This document shows, piece by piece, positions 42,823 to 54,061 of a DNA stretch of 64,000 nucleotides. The position numbers and the translations under genes were made by a program. Source of the DNA: Hirsutella rhossiliensis (Eukaryota; Ascomycota; Sordariomycetes; Hypocreales; Ophiocordycipitaceae); the NCBI RefSeq assembly GCF_020360975.1, contig NW_025408668.1:4526001-4590000 (forward strand), in the 5' to 3' direction. Every line of letters starts with the position of its first letter. The first letter of the stretch is position 1. The notes below the pieces were generated by a model. The model was not told the origin of the DNA. It did no database searches and saw nothing but the letters and a program-made list of their open reading frames with translations.

Positions 42823-43260
42823 CGTTTACAAGTATTCCGTAGACGTTTACAAGGGGAAACCCTTCGCGTAATCCACCTGGTATGATCAACCCCGTAGGGC
42901 CCAGGCAGGACTATGGAAAACAATCCCCCCAAAGGGGGGTGCGACCGAGCCGAAGGTTCGGGCGTGAGAAGCCACACTGACTCTCTCCAACCAACACAGC
43001 CCGTTTACAAGCACATCCACGTTCACGAAGCACAACACACTGAATGACGAACGACACACAACAGACAACTCCACCCAGTCACTCAGTCACACCCGCGCAC
43101 GTGAACACCATACAACCCTCAACAACCAATCACACACTGGGCCCGCGACGGGACGGAGCATGTCTGAGCGGAGCGAGTCTTTGCACGAGTGGAACGAGGT
43201 CAAAGGGACTTCGACTGGAGGGCGAAGACAGGAGAGTGAGGGAGTCACTCGGACACCCAG
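42823..43260 (+). repeat. common region: iterons and mini-hairpins
   Basis: Iterons 42823-42832, 42844-42853 and 43002-43011. Confidence 0.72.
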
Positions 43261-43294
43261 GCCCCCTATTACTTAAGTTTGGTTTATAGGGGGC
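43261..43294 (+). other. origin stem-loop, unit 24
   Basis: Complete, TATTAC form. Confidence 0.85.
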
Positions 43295-43500
43295 CATGGC
43301 ACAACGGCCCAGTCACTAGGCAGATTGAACGCACGTGATTTACTGCAGTACTAGGTGGAAGAGACCGGGGGGAGCGACACTGTCATAGCAGCCAATCAGA
43401 CCGGAGGGAAGAGGCGGGTCGGGGAGACAGGTTACGTAGTTTCCATGTTCACCGCCTTAGTCAGTTGGAGGGGTGACGTGAGAAACCCGGACGCTGGTGG
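43295..43500 (+). promoter_or_regulatory. promoter, unit 24, no clear TATA
   Basis: GTACTAGG/GTCATAGC pair and GCCAATCAG are present; after the CCGGACG remnant no TATA box is seen. Confidence 0.4.
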
Positions 43501-44070
43501 AGCCACTGCTGGAGCATCAATCCTATTGGTTGAAACTCTCAGGACCCTTGACATTGGGTTCTGCAAGGTGGAGTCAGGCCGTCGAGAGCGGCCCTACAAG
43601 AAGGCCCTCGGGGAACTAGGAAGAGCCCTTGTTCTAGTTCTTCCATGCGAAACGGTGAAGTGAGTCTTGGGATTTTCCAAATCTCCCCACTTTCTCGTCT
43701 CAGTAGACGTTTTGTTTTCTGGCGTGGAAAGCCTGACGCTGTGTCTGCGACTAGTTGCAAGTGACGGGGGACTCGTCAGACCAGTTTCCTTCGTGGGTGT
43801 ACACCTTTCTTGGAGAGAGAGTTCGTGTTGGCAGATGTAGGACTGCCGCATGAGCGAGTAGGCTAACGGTTTACGCTTGTCTTTCTTCGGATTGACAGCC
43901 AGGTGAGCTGGCCTAGTTCTCTGAAGATCTGGATCTTGTTGCTGACACGGCTGCAGCGGCTTTGAACCGCGCTCACTCTTCTATAGCACCCGGTGATAAG
44001 GGTGTCCTACTACGATCTCTACTAGTGAGAACACCGTCCGGCGTCCTTGTTCCCCCTCGACCGATGCGCC
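43501..44070 (+). other. upstream exons or leader of the family F gene
   Basis: A likely intron at 43,903-43,951 (CAG|GTGAGC, branch TTGCTGAC, CTGCAG end) shows that the transcript starts upstream of the coding ATG used below. No confident exon before it. Confidence 0.35.
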
Positions 44071-44390
44071 ATGCCGGAGACCATGGCCGAAGAGACAGAC
44101 AAACCGGAGGGCTGCGTTTGCTGGGTCAAGCGGCGGGAGCCATACGGTACCGAAGACTTCACGTGGCATTACAGGACCGACTGTCCTGTTCCACCCAATC
44201 AACATCCCTGGTGGAGAGACTGGTTCCAGGGTGTACTCGATGGAGGGTACAGCTGGGGTGAAGATCCTGAAGGCGGGAGGATGATTGTCGAGGTCGCAGA
44301 GGTGAGATATTTTCTTTCACCCGTGTTCTATTCAACCCTTCGGATGCATACGCTGACGATGGTGGGGCGTTGAAGAGACGGCCTAAGTAG
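44071..44390 (+). CDS. family F: small Trp-rich protein, two exons
   Basis: Exon 1 44071-44301 and exon 2 44376-44390 give 81 residues ending ERRPK. The 74-base intron starts GTGAGA, has CGCTGACG as branch site and ends GAAG. The protein is acidic at the start and then rich in Trp, Cys and Pro (CVCWVKRREP, HPWWRDWFQGV). No paralogue is seen in the window. Function unknown. Confidence 0.55.
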
Positions 44391-44779
44391 TGGCTCCGGC
44401 AGACATTCGGCTGCTACTTTATCGAGCCTTCGCACAGTTGTTCTTGAACGCTACTGGATGCATGCTCGTGCTTGTTCGAGGGTTTAAAAACGTTTCTATC
44501 AAGTATACAGGATCCTACAGAAGATGAAAAATGTCCAGGTGGAGAATGTTGAATTTTCCTATTGTAAGGGCTGTCACGTAGCGTAGGCGCGCCGGAGCAA
44601 GCTTCTTCTTTTAAGGCATCGCGATAGCTTCAATCGGGTCGTAATCCACCCAGTCTTAGACGGAGAATGGTAGACATGTGTTTGTTTCTCGTGTCAATGA
44701 GCACATGACTTTACACTGCTTTGACTGTCCACACCTACAAGTCTACAGATAAACACTTTCCAGATTGTAGACCTCACAA

Positions 44780-45169
44780 CGTTCACAAGGGAAAACCCCT
44801 CACGTGGACATCACACTCCCAGTAAACCACCGCTCACTTGCACCCCCGGAGGGCCCAGGCATGACTATGGAATCAATCCCCCGCAGGGGGTGCGACCGAG
44901 CCGAAGGTTCGGGCGTGGAGAGCCACGCTCAACCATCTTCGATTCAGTAGACACGTTTACAAGCCGGTCTTCACGCGACAGGAGGAGCAACCGAAGGGCG
45001 ACGGACACAAACACGACAACTTGCACACACACAAACCCCAAACACATGCTGGGCCCACGAGCGGAGCGAGTTGAGACGACCGGAGGGAGGAACTGCCCTT
45101 GAGTGGAACGAAAGGGTACACGCCTGGAGGGCGGGTGGACTGTGTGACGGGAGGTCACTTGTCAGAAAG
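44780..45169 (+). repeat. common region: iterons and mini-hairpins
   Basis: Exact iteron 44954-44963, variant 44780-44789. Confidence 0.7.
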
Positions 45170-45203
45170 GCCCCCTATTACTTAAGTTTGGTTTATAGGG
45201 GGC
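45170..45203 (+). other. origin stem-loop, unit 25
   Basis: Complete, TATTAC form; followed by a unique spacer CATTGCCCAC. Confidence 0.85.
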
Positions 45204-45411
45204 CCATTGCCCACGGCCCAGGCCCAGCTCTAGACAGGTTGCGCAGCTTCCATGTAGTCACTAGCAGTATTGTACCGGAGGGGAGACACTGAGTCATAAG
45301 AAGGTACCGACGGAGGGAGGTTGCCGCGCTATTGGTCAGGTTACGCAGTTTCACTGACCCACACATGGACGGGACAGAACCCGGACACTTTCAAAACCGG
45401 GAGGGTATAAG
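45204..45411 (+). promoter_or_regulatory. promoter, unit 25
   Basis: TATAAG at 45406-45411, CCGGG hairpin; spacer differs from both common forms. Confidence 0.55.
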
Positions 45412-45478
45412 GGGAGGACACCCTCGACACAACACATCCAGGCTGGATTCCTCTTTCCTTTACACACCCGAGAGGGAA

Positions 45479-46478
45479 ATGGTGCCTACGGCACAACTGG
45501 AGACAACATGGCAGGTGATTGTCAGAGCCCTGGAGGATCACACACGGTGCCTGCGGCACGACTCGACAAGAGACCCTTCATTGAGCCCGGGACGGTGGTT
45601 ATACACCTATCGGACAGGGGACGCGAGGACCTGGTGGCTACGCCACGACTAGATGGAAAGCGACGGCAGACGGAGTCAGTGGACGGTAAGGACATGAAGT
45701 GATATGATCGAGAGAGAATGGACGGACTTGTTCTGTCCCTCTTCCCTTCTTTCTCTTGAAAGCATCTTCGCGAGAACGGGTTTGGACAAGGTGTGCACTG
45801 CACTCCCACTTCGCCCTAGACGGGCTCCGTTCACCGTTTGTTCCCGGGTGAGGGACAAGTCGAATGCGTTCGCGGCGCAGGCTAGCTCACTGACGGCGCC
45901 ATTGTGGCCGACGACATTGGAGTCCATGACGGGAGTATTTTTCTCTTTTACCGCTCGGTGAGCATGCACACACGGAGGCGATGTGTTGAGAATGTCCATT
46001 CAAGCCGGTGACGACGACGACGACGACGACGAGAGTCTCTTCTTGTGTCACAGTACTCAGGCAAGTGATTGACTCGGTGTCGAAGCGTAGCGGATGGGAT
46101 TGACACACGGAATGGAGTCACTCGGGGTAGTGATTGCCTGGTTGAGATTAAACAGAGCCCGGGCGAGGCATTGACCGGAGACGAACCGGCCACGGTCGAG
46201 AGACCGCAGCAAGGTAAGCATACGTGCGGGGAGCATTGCACGGGCAGATCGGATTGTAGACACCCCACTTGCCCGAACGGGACTACACGATGCCCTCGCT
46301 TCGTCGTACACATGTAGAGTTCACCCTGGCAGAACAGATACATCGACACACACTCGGTGACGGTCGCATCTTCGAGCAAGGCGGAAGGGGAAGCATGGAT
46401 GGGCAGGAGGTCGTCTTTTCGGCTCTCTCTGGAGTAGCTAGTTCGCGGAAAGGGGGGATCATGATGCCCTCACCTTGA
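45479..46478 (+). CDS. family G gene, unit 25
   Basis: ATG 45479 starts MVPTAQLETTWQ, then a possible donor GTGATT. A later stretch (45,704-45,961) has NAFAAQASSLTAPLWPTTLE, which aligns with the unit 14 SLTA block, and ends at donor GTGAGC. A further possible exon ends at a donor CAAG|GTAAGC near 46,214, and the last open part is 46,269-46,478. The 5' part repeats a short hairpin phrase three times (GTGCCTACGGCAC, GTGCCTGCGGCAC, GTGGCTACGCCAC). Exon joins are uncertain. Confidence 0.4.
46010..46033. repeat. GAC triplet run
   Basis: Seven to eight GAC units inside the family G gene. Confidence 0.75.
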
Positions 46479-46631
46479 TATGTGACAGCACCGAAGTAGA
46501 ATATGAGCATGCACTGGCTCGCTGTCTAATGGAATTATGGAATGCACAATTGCACACATGACTTGACACCGATTCACTGCCCACATCCACTTGGCTGCAC
46601 GTAAACATACAGCAGATCGTGGACCCCAAAG

Positions 46632-47089
46632 CGTTTACAAGAACACTGGAAAAGATAGTCTACCTCAACGCGTTTACAAGATAATGCACTTCAAGTAAAC
46701 TACTCTGAGCATCAGCCCGCAGGGCATTTCACCACTACGGAATCAACCCCTGCAGTGCGGACAGGACGCAGGACTGGACGTGGAGAGCCACGCTCAAACA
46801 ATCTTCAATTGAGTAAGCCCGTTCACAAGACAGTTGACACAGTACAGGAGGAGCAGCCGAAGGGCGACGGACACACAACACTTGCACACACACAAACCCC
46901 AGTTCAAGTCACTCCACCACACAGATACACTACAAGCAATACCCCAAACACAACCCGTGGGCCACGACCGGAGGGAGTTTTGTCTGAGCGGAGCGAGTTG
47001 GACGACCGGAGGGAGCCCTTTGACGGAGTCAATAGTACGAGCCTGGAGGGCGAAGTCAGTGAGAGGGACGGAGTCACTCGGACACCCAG
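46632..47089 (+). repeat. common region: iterons and mini-hairpins
   Basis: Iterons 46632-46641 and 46671-46680, variant 46820-46829; C(GCA)G hairpins. Confidence 0.72.
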
Positions 47090-47123
47090 GCCCCCTATTA
47101 CTTAAGTTTGGTTTATAGGGGGC
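47090..47123 (+). other. origin stem-loop, unit 26
   Basis: Complete, TATTAC form. Confidence 0.85.
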
Positions 47124-47330
47124 CATGGCACAACGGCCCAGCTCTAGACACTCGAGCATCAGAGTGTAGTACTAGCAGTCTCGCACGGGAAGGAAGAGGC
47201 TGAGTGCTAAGAAGGTACTCGCCGGAGGGCGGGTGCCGCGCTACTTGTCTGTTTGCTTTAGCTTACTTAGACACTCCACATCTGGACGGGCGCAGGGCCC
47301 GGACAACTACAGACACTGGAAGGTATAAGA
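47124..47330 (+). promoter_or_regulatory. promoter, unit 26
   Basis: TATAAGA at 47324-47330, CCGG hairpin, ATGGCACAAC spacer. Confidence 0.57.
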
Positions 47331-47792
47331 CCGCGTGGTCGCCCACTCTCGATTCAGGCAGAATCCTTCTTCCTCTTTTTCTTCTCTGCTTATTCACCCG
47401 GCAGGTGATCCTGTGCAACGGGAACGAGGTGAGGTTGGTTGACTTATGGAGCGAGGCGACAGACGACAGACTGCTAGTCTTTGAATCCAATGGATTGAAC
47501 TCCTTGTATTGTCTTCATCACCAGGCAGGGTTAATCAGCCTTGGACAGGCGCCAGTTTTCCCGACACATCACGAGAAGTGTTTTTATTGGAACGATAACT
47601 GGAAGACAGAAGCCTGTCGTGCGACACTTCGCATCCGAGCCAGTTAGGCTAGACTACTTTGACCTGCGGTCGGTTTACCCTTTGTCTTCTGCCCGGGCAT
47701 CGCTTGCTTGGAAAGCGAAGAAAGAGACGGAGCGGTCGACGAGAATGCGCCTCGCTGAAGCATATCTTGCTTCTTTCCTCTAGGGAGTCGGT

Positions 47793-48431
47793 ATGGGAAG
47801 ACCCTTGGCAGCCTCGAAACTGCGGGCGGATCGTCAGTCTTCGCCGGGAAATGTAGCCAGCGGCGTTGCTCTCCGAACAGCTGAGAAGCTCGAGTGGTCT
47901 TGTGTTTGTCACCCTTGGTGTCCGCATTCCGCCTGCACACCTCTGCGTGAGCAGTCATGGTGTCGAAACTGGATCTGCTTGGAGTGGACCTCTGAAACGC
48001 AGTTTTCCTCTCGCTCTGTGAGTAACAGGCTAGAAGACGTGCTCGACGACTTGCATGTCGGCGTCTGGGGCTCTTGGTTCGAGATGGAGGAAGACTTCTT
48101 CCACTACTGCCTTTTGTTGAAGGCAAACAACACATTTGGTGGAAATGGGTTTAGCAGCGCGCACTTCCAGAGGCTCTATGATCTCGTGACCGGAGAAGGT
48201 CCGGTCAGTTTCCTCGGGGAAAGTGATGGGAATGCTTTCCGCTTGAGTTGTTGTGCTGTGTACCATTGTAAGACTCTGTCAATTCTCGTCGACAATATTC
48301 GGAGGCCAGGTAAGACAGAGATCGGGCATCGTCCTTTGCGTGACAAACTAGAGAACCACTTGCTTGGGGGAGGCGGTCCGTTCTTGCGCCTCAACCCACT
48401 GGAAGGGTCGCTTCCGATTGTAGGGACATAA
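47793..48431 (+). CDS. family C protein, most divergent, long
   Basis: 212 residues: CPHSAC near 45, QSWCRNWICLEW near 55, FHYCLLL near 105, LSCC near 155. It keeps the Cys/His order of the family while most other residues differ, so these positions are the probable structural core. Open frames upstream (about 47,335-47,647 with VRLVDLWSEATDD, and 47,541-47,783) suggest one or two 5' exons after the TATA box. Function unknown. Confidence 0.62.
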   Translation: MGRPLAASKLRADRQSSPGNVASGVALRTAEKLEWSCVCHPWCPHSACTPLREQSWCRNWICLEWTSETQFSSRSVSNRLEDVLDDLHVGVWGSWFEMEEDFFHYCLLLKANNTFGGNGFSSAHFQRLYDLVTGEGPVSFLGESDGNAFRLSCCAVYHCKTLSILVDNIRRPGKTEIGHRPLRDKLENHLLGGGGPFLRLNPLEGSLPIVGT

Positions 48432-48524
48432 TGAAACGTTTTTCCTTATCGCCTGTACAACACCATGCAGGTATTCACAGGTGCACACGTAGACACAACC
48501 ATGAGATACAAGTCTTCGTCAAAG

Positions 48525-49008
48525 CGTTGACAAGAGCACCTACTCCGAGTATTGCCTCACACCGTTTACAAGGGGATACCCTTCATTCACTTCACTGCAA
48601 ATGATCACCTCCGGAGGACTCCTTCATCACTATGGAGGCAATCCCCCCGAAGGGGGGTGCGGACGAGCCGTAGGTTCGGACGTGGAGAGCCACGTTGACG
48701 ATGTTCAACCGAGTGAATTCGTTTACACGAGAGTAGTACACCGTGAGGAGGAGCAAGTGTCCGTAAGGGCGCGCGACGGACAGAGAACAAACACACACGT
48801 GGAGACGGACTGAGTGACGAATACCCACACAAGCACACAACACACCAAGTCACTCAGTCATACAACCCACACCAAAACACTACACCGTTGGGCCGCGACT
48901 GGAAGGAGCCCTTCGACCGGAGGGAGTTTTGAACGAGTGGAACGAGGACACTGTGACCGACCGGCGGGAGGGCAACTGTATGGGGGACGGAGTCACTCAT
49001 ACCCATAG
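48525..49008 (+). repeat. common region: iterons and mini-hairpins
   Basis: Exact iteron 48563-48572, variant 48525-48534; C(GGA)G, C(GAA)G and C(GTA)G hairpins. Confidence 0.7.
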
Positions 49009-49042
49009 GCCCCCTATTACTTAAGTTTGGTTTATAGGGGGC
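49009..49042 (+). other. origin stem-loop, unit 27
   Basis: Complete, TATTAC form. Confidence 0.85.
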
Positions 49043-49295
49043 CTCTGCTCCATGGCCCAGTCACTAGAGAATGGATGACCGCACGGGCAGGAATGAAGTA
49101 CTAGAGGTCCTTGACAGGCGGGAAAGTGACCTAGTCCTAACGACCAATCAGACCGGCGGGAGGAGGTCGGCCACAGAGTGTGGGTTGCATCGCTTCACAC
49201 ACCCACCCAACTGCCTTGGCTGGTGGGGAAAAGTGGAGGGGGTCCCGGACAGAGGTGGAGAGCACCGGTCGGGAAGACGGCAGACGGAGTATATA
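49043..49295 (+). promoter_or_regulatory. promoter, unit 27
   Basis: TATATA at 49290-49295, ACCAATCAG, TCTGCTCCAT spacer. Confidence 0.57.
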
Positions 49296-49625
49296 GAGGA
49301 GGCTGTCCCCTCCCCCTCGAAACAGATCTCAGAGATCGTCTCTCTCTTCTTTCTACTTCTTCTGGAGGAGACACCAGCAGCGCTTCTCTTCATTTGAATC
49401 TGCTTGGATGCAAGCGGGCAGCCCTAGTCTGCCTGTCCTACGCAGCAAGGAGTAGCCATTCTGGAAAAGCTAGACAGCGGCCCTTTCTCTCACAACCCGG
49501 CGGGTTCCGCTCAGATCTCCGGGAGTATCGCCTCGAGTACGACTTGCGGAGTGGGTAAGATTCCATCCCCTGTTACACCAGGGACAGTACCTCCGTGTCG
49601 AGAGACACAACTATATACGCTGGTC

Positions 49626-50314
49626 ATGGCGACATACCAGCAGGAGCGCCCATCCAAGTCTGAGGAACAGAAGCGGGACGATTTGCTTTGGGGCAATCGC
49701 TTCGTGCCCAAGAGTCACGGAGCAGGTCGTTTGGTCGAACATCTCGTCTGGCTTGCTAACAAGCTGCCGGGGAGCCAGACACTTCACCTTGAGCAGTCGG
49801 AAAGGACGCTTTGGAAACCGCTCCCCCCCCTCTTAGCCGCAGGCAATGTCGTTGCCGTGGCTGTTTACTTTACATTCCGAGACCTCGTGGCGATGGATTT
49901 GTGCCGGAAGGAGTTGCAGGACTCTCTGGCGGTGACGGCGGACGTCTGGATCAAGTTGTCTGATGACTCCTCTGGGGAAGGAGCCCGGGACTGCTCCATG
50001 GTTCTACTCTTTGATCCCGCCTCGCCTCTCGTCGGCCCCATGCAGACGCGAGAAGTCATTTATGCGGTGCAGCATTATTTAGGTTACTGTCAGGCAGCGA
50101 CCGACGAACAGGAGAGATGCTCCAGAGCCCGAGGATCGAAAGGCAAGGGTACTATTGTCCATGTTGGAACAGCGCGTACGTCGCTGTGATTGAGCTCGTC
50201 TCGGAAGGAGAAAGGGACACGTGGTTGGCGTCAAGACAGTCCCTGATCTCGACCCCGGAAACGGTGGATCGTTGGCGTGGGGAAGGGTTTTGCGGACGAG
50301 CATTTTGCAGGTAA
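49626..50314 (+). CDS. family B protein in two frames (0 then -1)
   Basis: From ATG 49626 (open upstream to 49551) to 50,189 in frame 0: VVAVAVYFTFRD, a helix, TADVWIKL, SMVLLFDPASPLVGPM, VQHYLGYC. Then -1 frame 50,117-50,314: WNSAYVAVIELVS, DTWLASRQ, GEGFCGRAF. The second part aligns with RMTVELI and WFKAREKGFS of the gene at 30,138. The frames overlap for about 70 bases. Confidence 0.6.
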
Positions 50315-50523
50315 GGGGTACCAATTAGTAAATATGAACTTTCTCGTACACATTGTTTTCGTGGAGGTCGCAGTCTGAACGTACTTTGGCCCACTCGGCT
50401 ATCGAAAAGCATGAGAGCATGATATAGACGCGACCCTTCACCGAGGACTGCACACTCCTTTAGTCGCTTTCAATCATCTTCGAGACCCAAACAGATCGTA
50501 GACTTCATTCGAGAACCCTGAAC

Positions 50524-50944
50524 CGTTTACAAGAAAGCTTCATTGCCCCGGCTACCACCCCACATCTACAATCCACTCATGACTATGGAGGCAACCCCCC
50601 GCAGGGGGTGCACACAGGCCGCAGGACTGGGTGTGAAGAGCCACGCTCACGAGACTTCGATTGTGTAACACATTTACAAGAACACATGCACAGTCACGGG
50701 ACGGAGGACCGCGACCGAAGGGGAGCAAGGGACGAGACCCAACACACAAAAGGACACGGAAGTTACTCTTGCGCGTAGACAGACGGGACAGCTACATCCA
50801 AACACAACCCGTTGGGCCACGACCGGAGGGAGTTTTGTCTGAGCGGAGCGAGTTGGATGACCGGAGGGAGCCCTTTGACGGAGTCAATGGTACGAGCCTG
50901 GAGGGCGAAGTCAGTGAGAGGGACGGAGTCACTCGGACACCCAG
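50524..50944 (+). repeat. common region: iterons and mini-hairpins
   Basis: Exact iteron 50524-50533, variant 50671-50680. Confidence 0.7.
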
Positions 50945-50957
50945 GCCCCCTATTACT
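50945..50957 (+). other. broken origin: left arm only, unit 28
   Basis: GCCCCCTATTACT remains; loop, right arm and entire promoter are missing and the coding region starts 12 bases later. The unit is about 270 bases short. Confidence 0.78.
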
Positions 50958-50968
50958 GGGCAGGTTGG

Positions 50969-52028
50969 ATGATGAGTGATAGCATGGCGTTTCCGGGACA
51001 GAGAACGCAGCCTGGCGACTTTGGCCAGCCGGGACCGAGAGGTTTCGGTCAGCCCGCACCGAGAGTCTTTGGTGGTGAGAACTGCCTCTTATTCAGGCAT
51101 GGTCCTGACTAACTCTGTGTGAACAGGTGGAGGAACGGGTCCGTTTCCCGCGCAAGGATTTTCTCTGGCCGCTGCGCGTACCGAATCTCCCGAGAGGGAG
51201 CCTGACAAGTGTCAGACCACCGAAGCAATAGTGGACTCGTACGCATCAGACGCATCGGAGCAGGGCGAAGAGGATGGCGTATCGCGGCATTCGAGCCAGG
51301 TGGCGGAATCTCCCGTGGAACCCGTACGGCCAGCGTCCCCTGGCAGTATCACTTCGGACAGCGACCACGAGGTCTCGGCTGACGGGTTGGATCTTGAGGA
51401 GTTGGCTGCGTCCATGCGGGAAGCCGTCTTAGAAGTTGTAGACAAACGAGTCGTGGCCATCGTGGAAGGTGCTTTGCAGCCACTACAGAAGAGGCTTTCG
51501 GACCTTCACGTCGCTGTGAAGGAATATGGAGATCGAGTCAATTCATTGGCCACTCGGAGCAACGAGGGCGGCGGAGAGGCTCGAAGCTGTCCCGCGACAT
51601 TCAGTCGTTGAGTCGGCAGACAGAGAGTGGGTCCCTCTGTTGTCAAAATGCAGGAGGATCTGCACAGCATCCTTGCCAAGGTGCGTACTTTGGAGAACCA
51701 TCATGCGGAGACATCTTCGTTGCTCAAGAAGGTGACGCGAGAGAAATCCAGCCGGTCTGCAGACGTGGAGCTCCCGGCCAGTCGGCAGAGTGATAGACAC
51801 CGGGGCCGTTCTCATCCTCAACCCAGCGGTAGCGGTAGCGGTAGTAGCAGACATCGCCGTGGAGCGGGCTCCAGTCACGGCGGGGAAGATGCGGCTAGAC
51901 AGGAGCAGAGGCGGAAGAGAGAAAAAGAGCGGGATCGCGAGCGTGACGAGCGGTCAAAAGGAAGAAAGACTTCGACCCGCGACAAACACGGCAAGTTTAG
52001 TTGGTGGAGCGGCGTAGTCCCGAAATAG
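50969..52028 (+). CDS. family E: acidic-then-basic protein with coiled coil, promoter lost
   Basis: Exon 1 50969-51074 (GQ- and PG-rich), intron 51075-51126 (GTGAGA, branch CTGACTAAC, CAG), exon 2 from 51127. Acidic Ser-rich stretch (SYASDASEQGEED), then a helical stretch (MREAVLEVVDKRVVAIVE), then MQEDLHSILAKVRTLENHH, and an Arg/Lys/Asp-rich tail (RKREKERDRERDERSKGRK) ending FSWWSGVVPK. The frame is lost between about 51,570 and 51,640; one missing base plus one missing CT would account for it. The basic tail would suit nucleic-acid binding (a capsid-like role is only a guess). Confidence 0.6.
51824..51847. repeat. AGCGGT tandem run
   Basis: About four AGCGGT units coding Ser-Gly repeats. 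Confidence 0.7.
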
Positions 52029-52183
52029 ATCTTGGCAGAGACAACACCCTCACTTGTAGATATTTGAACCAAGAATTGGCCCGAACCTCACTTTGGCGTT
52101 TGTCAAACAAATGAACGAGAATAAAGGTTATCAGCCGCAATACCCCAACATCGTAGCCCTCAAATTCCGCGTAGACCTCAATC

Positions 52184-52601
52184 CGTTTACAAGAAAGCTT
52201 TATTGCCCCGGCTACCAACCCTCACCAACAATCCCTTCTGAACTACGGAATCAACCCCCCGCAGGGGGTGCAGACGTGCCGAAGGTACGGCTGTGGAGAG
52301 CCACGCTCAAGAATCTTCAATTGAGTAACGCGTTTACAAGACAGCTCAGCACCCGACGGGACGGAGGACGTGCGAGTGCAACGAGCAAGCGGACGAGAAA
52401 AATCCACCCAACAGACCGAAGTCACCGCGCCAGACACAAGTCACCACGCCATACACAACACACCCAAACGCTACACCGTTGGGCCCGCGACTGGAAGGAG
52501 CATTGTCTGAGCCGGAGGCGAGTTGACGACCGGAGGGAAGTCAGAGGTACACGACGGGAGGGAGTGTTCAGTACGAAGGGCGGAGTCCCTTCTACCCCGG
52601 C
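52184..52601 (+). repeat. common region: iterons and mini-hairpins
   Basis: Iterons 52184-52193 and 52331-52340; C(GCA)G and C(GAA)G hairpins. Confidence 0.72.
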
Positions 52602-52635
52602 GCCCCCTATTACTTAAGTTTGGTTTATAGGGGGC
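52602..52635 (+). other. origin stem-loop, unit 29
   Basis: Complete, TATTAC form. Confidence 0.85.
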
Positions 52636-52866
52636 CTCTGCTCCATGGCCCAGTCTTTAGACACCTTTCACGCACGTGATTGAGTGTGGTACTAAATTGA
52701 AGCGACCGGGGGAAGCTCAATCGTACTAAGAGGCAGCCACACAGGGAGGGTGACGCCACGCACTCATTGGATAGTTTGCTGGCACAGCTTACATAGCCAC
52801 TCCACTACTGGATGGGTTAGAAACCCGGACAGATGCTACAGACACTCGGAGAGGGATGGATAAAAA
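52636..52866 (+). promoter_or_regulatory. promoter, unit 29
   Basis: ATAAAAA at 52860-52866, CGGGTT hairpin, TCTGCTCCAT spacer. Confidence 0.5.
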
Positions 52867-53229
52867 GGGAAGACCCCCCAGCGGAGCGACTGTCGGGCAG
52901 ACTTGCTCTTCTTTTTCCACTTTTCCGGCAGCATCACGGAAGTGCATCGTTTTGTTTTTCGAAGAGGAAAGGGACTTGATCCAGGGTAGGTATCCACCCC
53001 GGCACGGGACGAATAATACTCCGGAGGAACTTGCTTAGGAAAGCAATAGCGTCAGTCAGCTGACTACGCGCACTCGTTACCGCGGAGACGCGGCGCAGAC
53101 ACAGCGACCACGCTTGGGGACAACGCCACCCGGGCAAGTGGATCTTGCTTTTTCCTCGTGGGACAGACGAAGTGACCGCCATCGATCCGGGAGCGACTCT
53201 TCGGACAGCGCGCATCACTCTTGGCAATC

Positions 53230-53825
53230 ATGGAGCATGACGCAGGACTTCGTCAGCCTGATTTCTCCACCGCGGCAGGTGCCCTGAGGCTGGCAGCAGA
53301 ACATCTGGAGCTCTGCGACAATCTTCCCGCGGTGGACGGCGGTGCTCGTCTGGCGCAAAGGATGGATGCTGTTTTGGAACAGCTCACCATGCTAAACCGG
53401 AAGGTCGACGGCATAGATCGCCGGATGGACGTCTTGGATCGCAAGGTCACGGTGTCGTCAGTTGAGCCGTGTTTCCTCTCTTTCGGCATCGGTTGCTGAC
53501 AACTCCTTTACAGAAACCGCAACGCGGTGGTGCGGGCGCGGAATGCCACAGTCGTGCGCGGAGATATGGACCTGGTGCCTTTGCACAGCGTCCTGACGGG
53601 CGAAGTGATTGAGGGTTTCCCTGACAATGTCAACCAGTTGGAGAGATTGCATGGTGGGTGATCTCCCGAACCTGGAACTCCTTACGCTGACACGTCTATT
53701 CCTCGACGATAGTACGGGACGTCGATCAACTGTTACGCCACATGGGGGAATCCACCGCCGGCTCGGCAGCGGAGAAGAAGAGGAACCTGAAGTTTGCCAC
53801 CGGGCTGGTCACACGGGAGCTGTGA
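53230..53825 (+). CDS. family A protein: coiled coil plus C-terminal helical module, three exons
   Basis: Exons 53230-53456, 53514-53653 and 53713-53825 give 159 residues. Intron 1 (57 bases): GTCAGT, TTGCTGAC, CAG. Intron 2 (59 bases): GTGGGT, GCTGAC, TAG. NLPAVDGG, LDRKV heptads, RNAVVRARN, LVPLHSVLTGE, FPDNVNQLERL and LLRHMGES..GSAAEKKRNLK align with the gene at 3,988. An upstream exon between 52,870 and 53,229 is possible. Confidence 0.82.
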
Positions 53826-54061
53826 CGGCTTTCCTTCCCTTTTCGTGCATCCCTTCCTTTTCTCAGCAGCGTCGGCGTTCAGGAGGACTTACTGTATCGG
53901 TATATCGCGATACCTTCATATTGCCAAATTGTTTGTATGGGACAAAACGAGCATCTTTTAACCGCATGGAGCTTAACCCCGAGCGAGGGTACCGTGACTG
54001 TAATCACCCGGCTACCAATAGACATAATGCAAGCACTTGTCCCTTTACCGCCCATTTAAAC

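Noticed and set aside
46010..46033. GAC run as a telomere or regulatory array
   Set aside because: It is short and lies inside a family G gene; it is more likely a coding triplet run.
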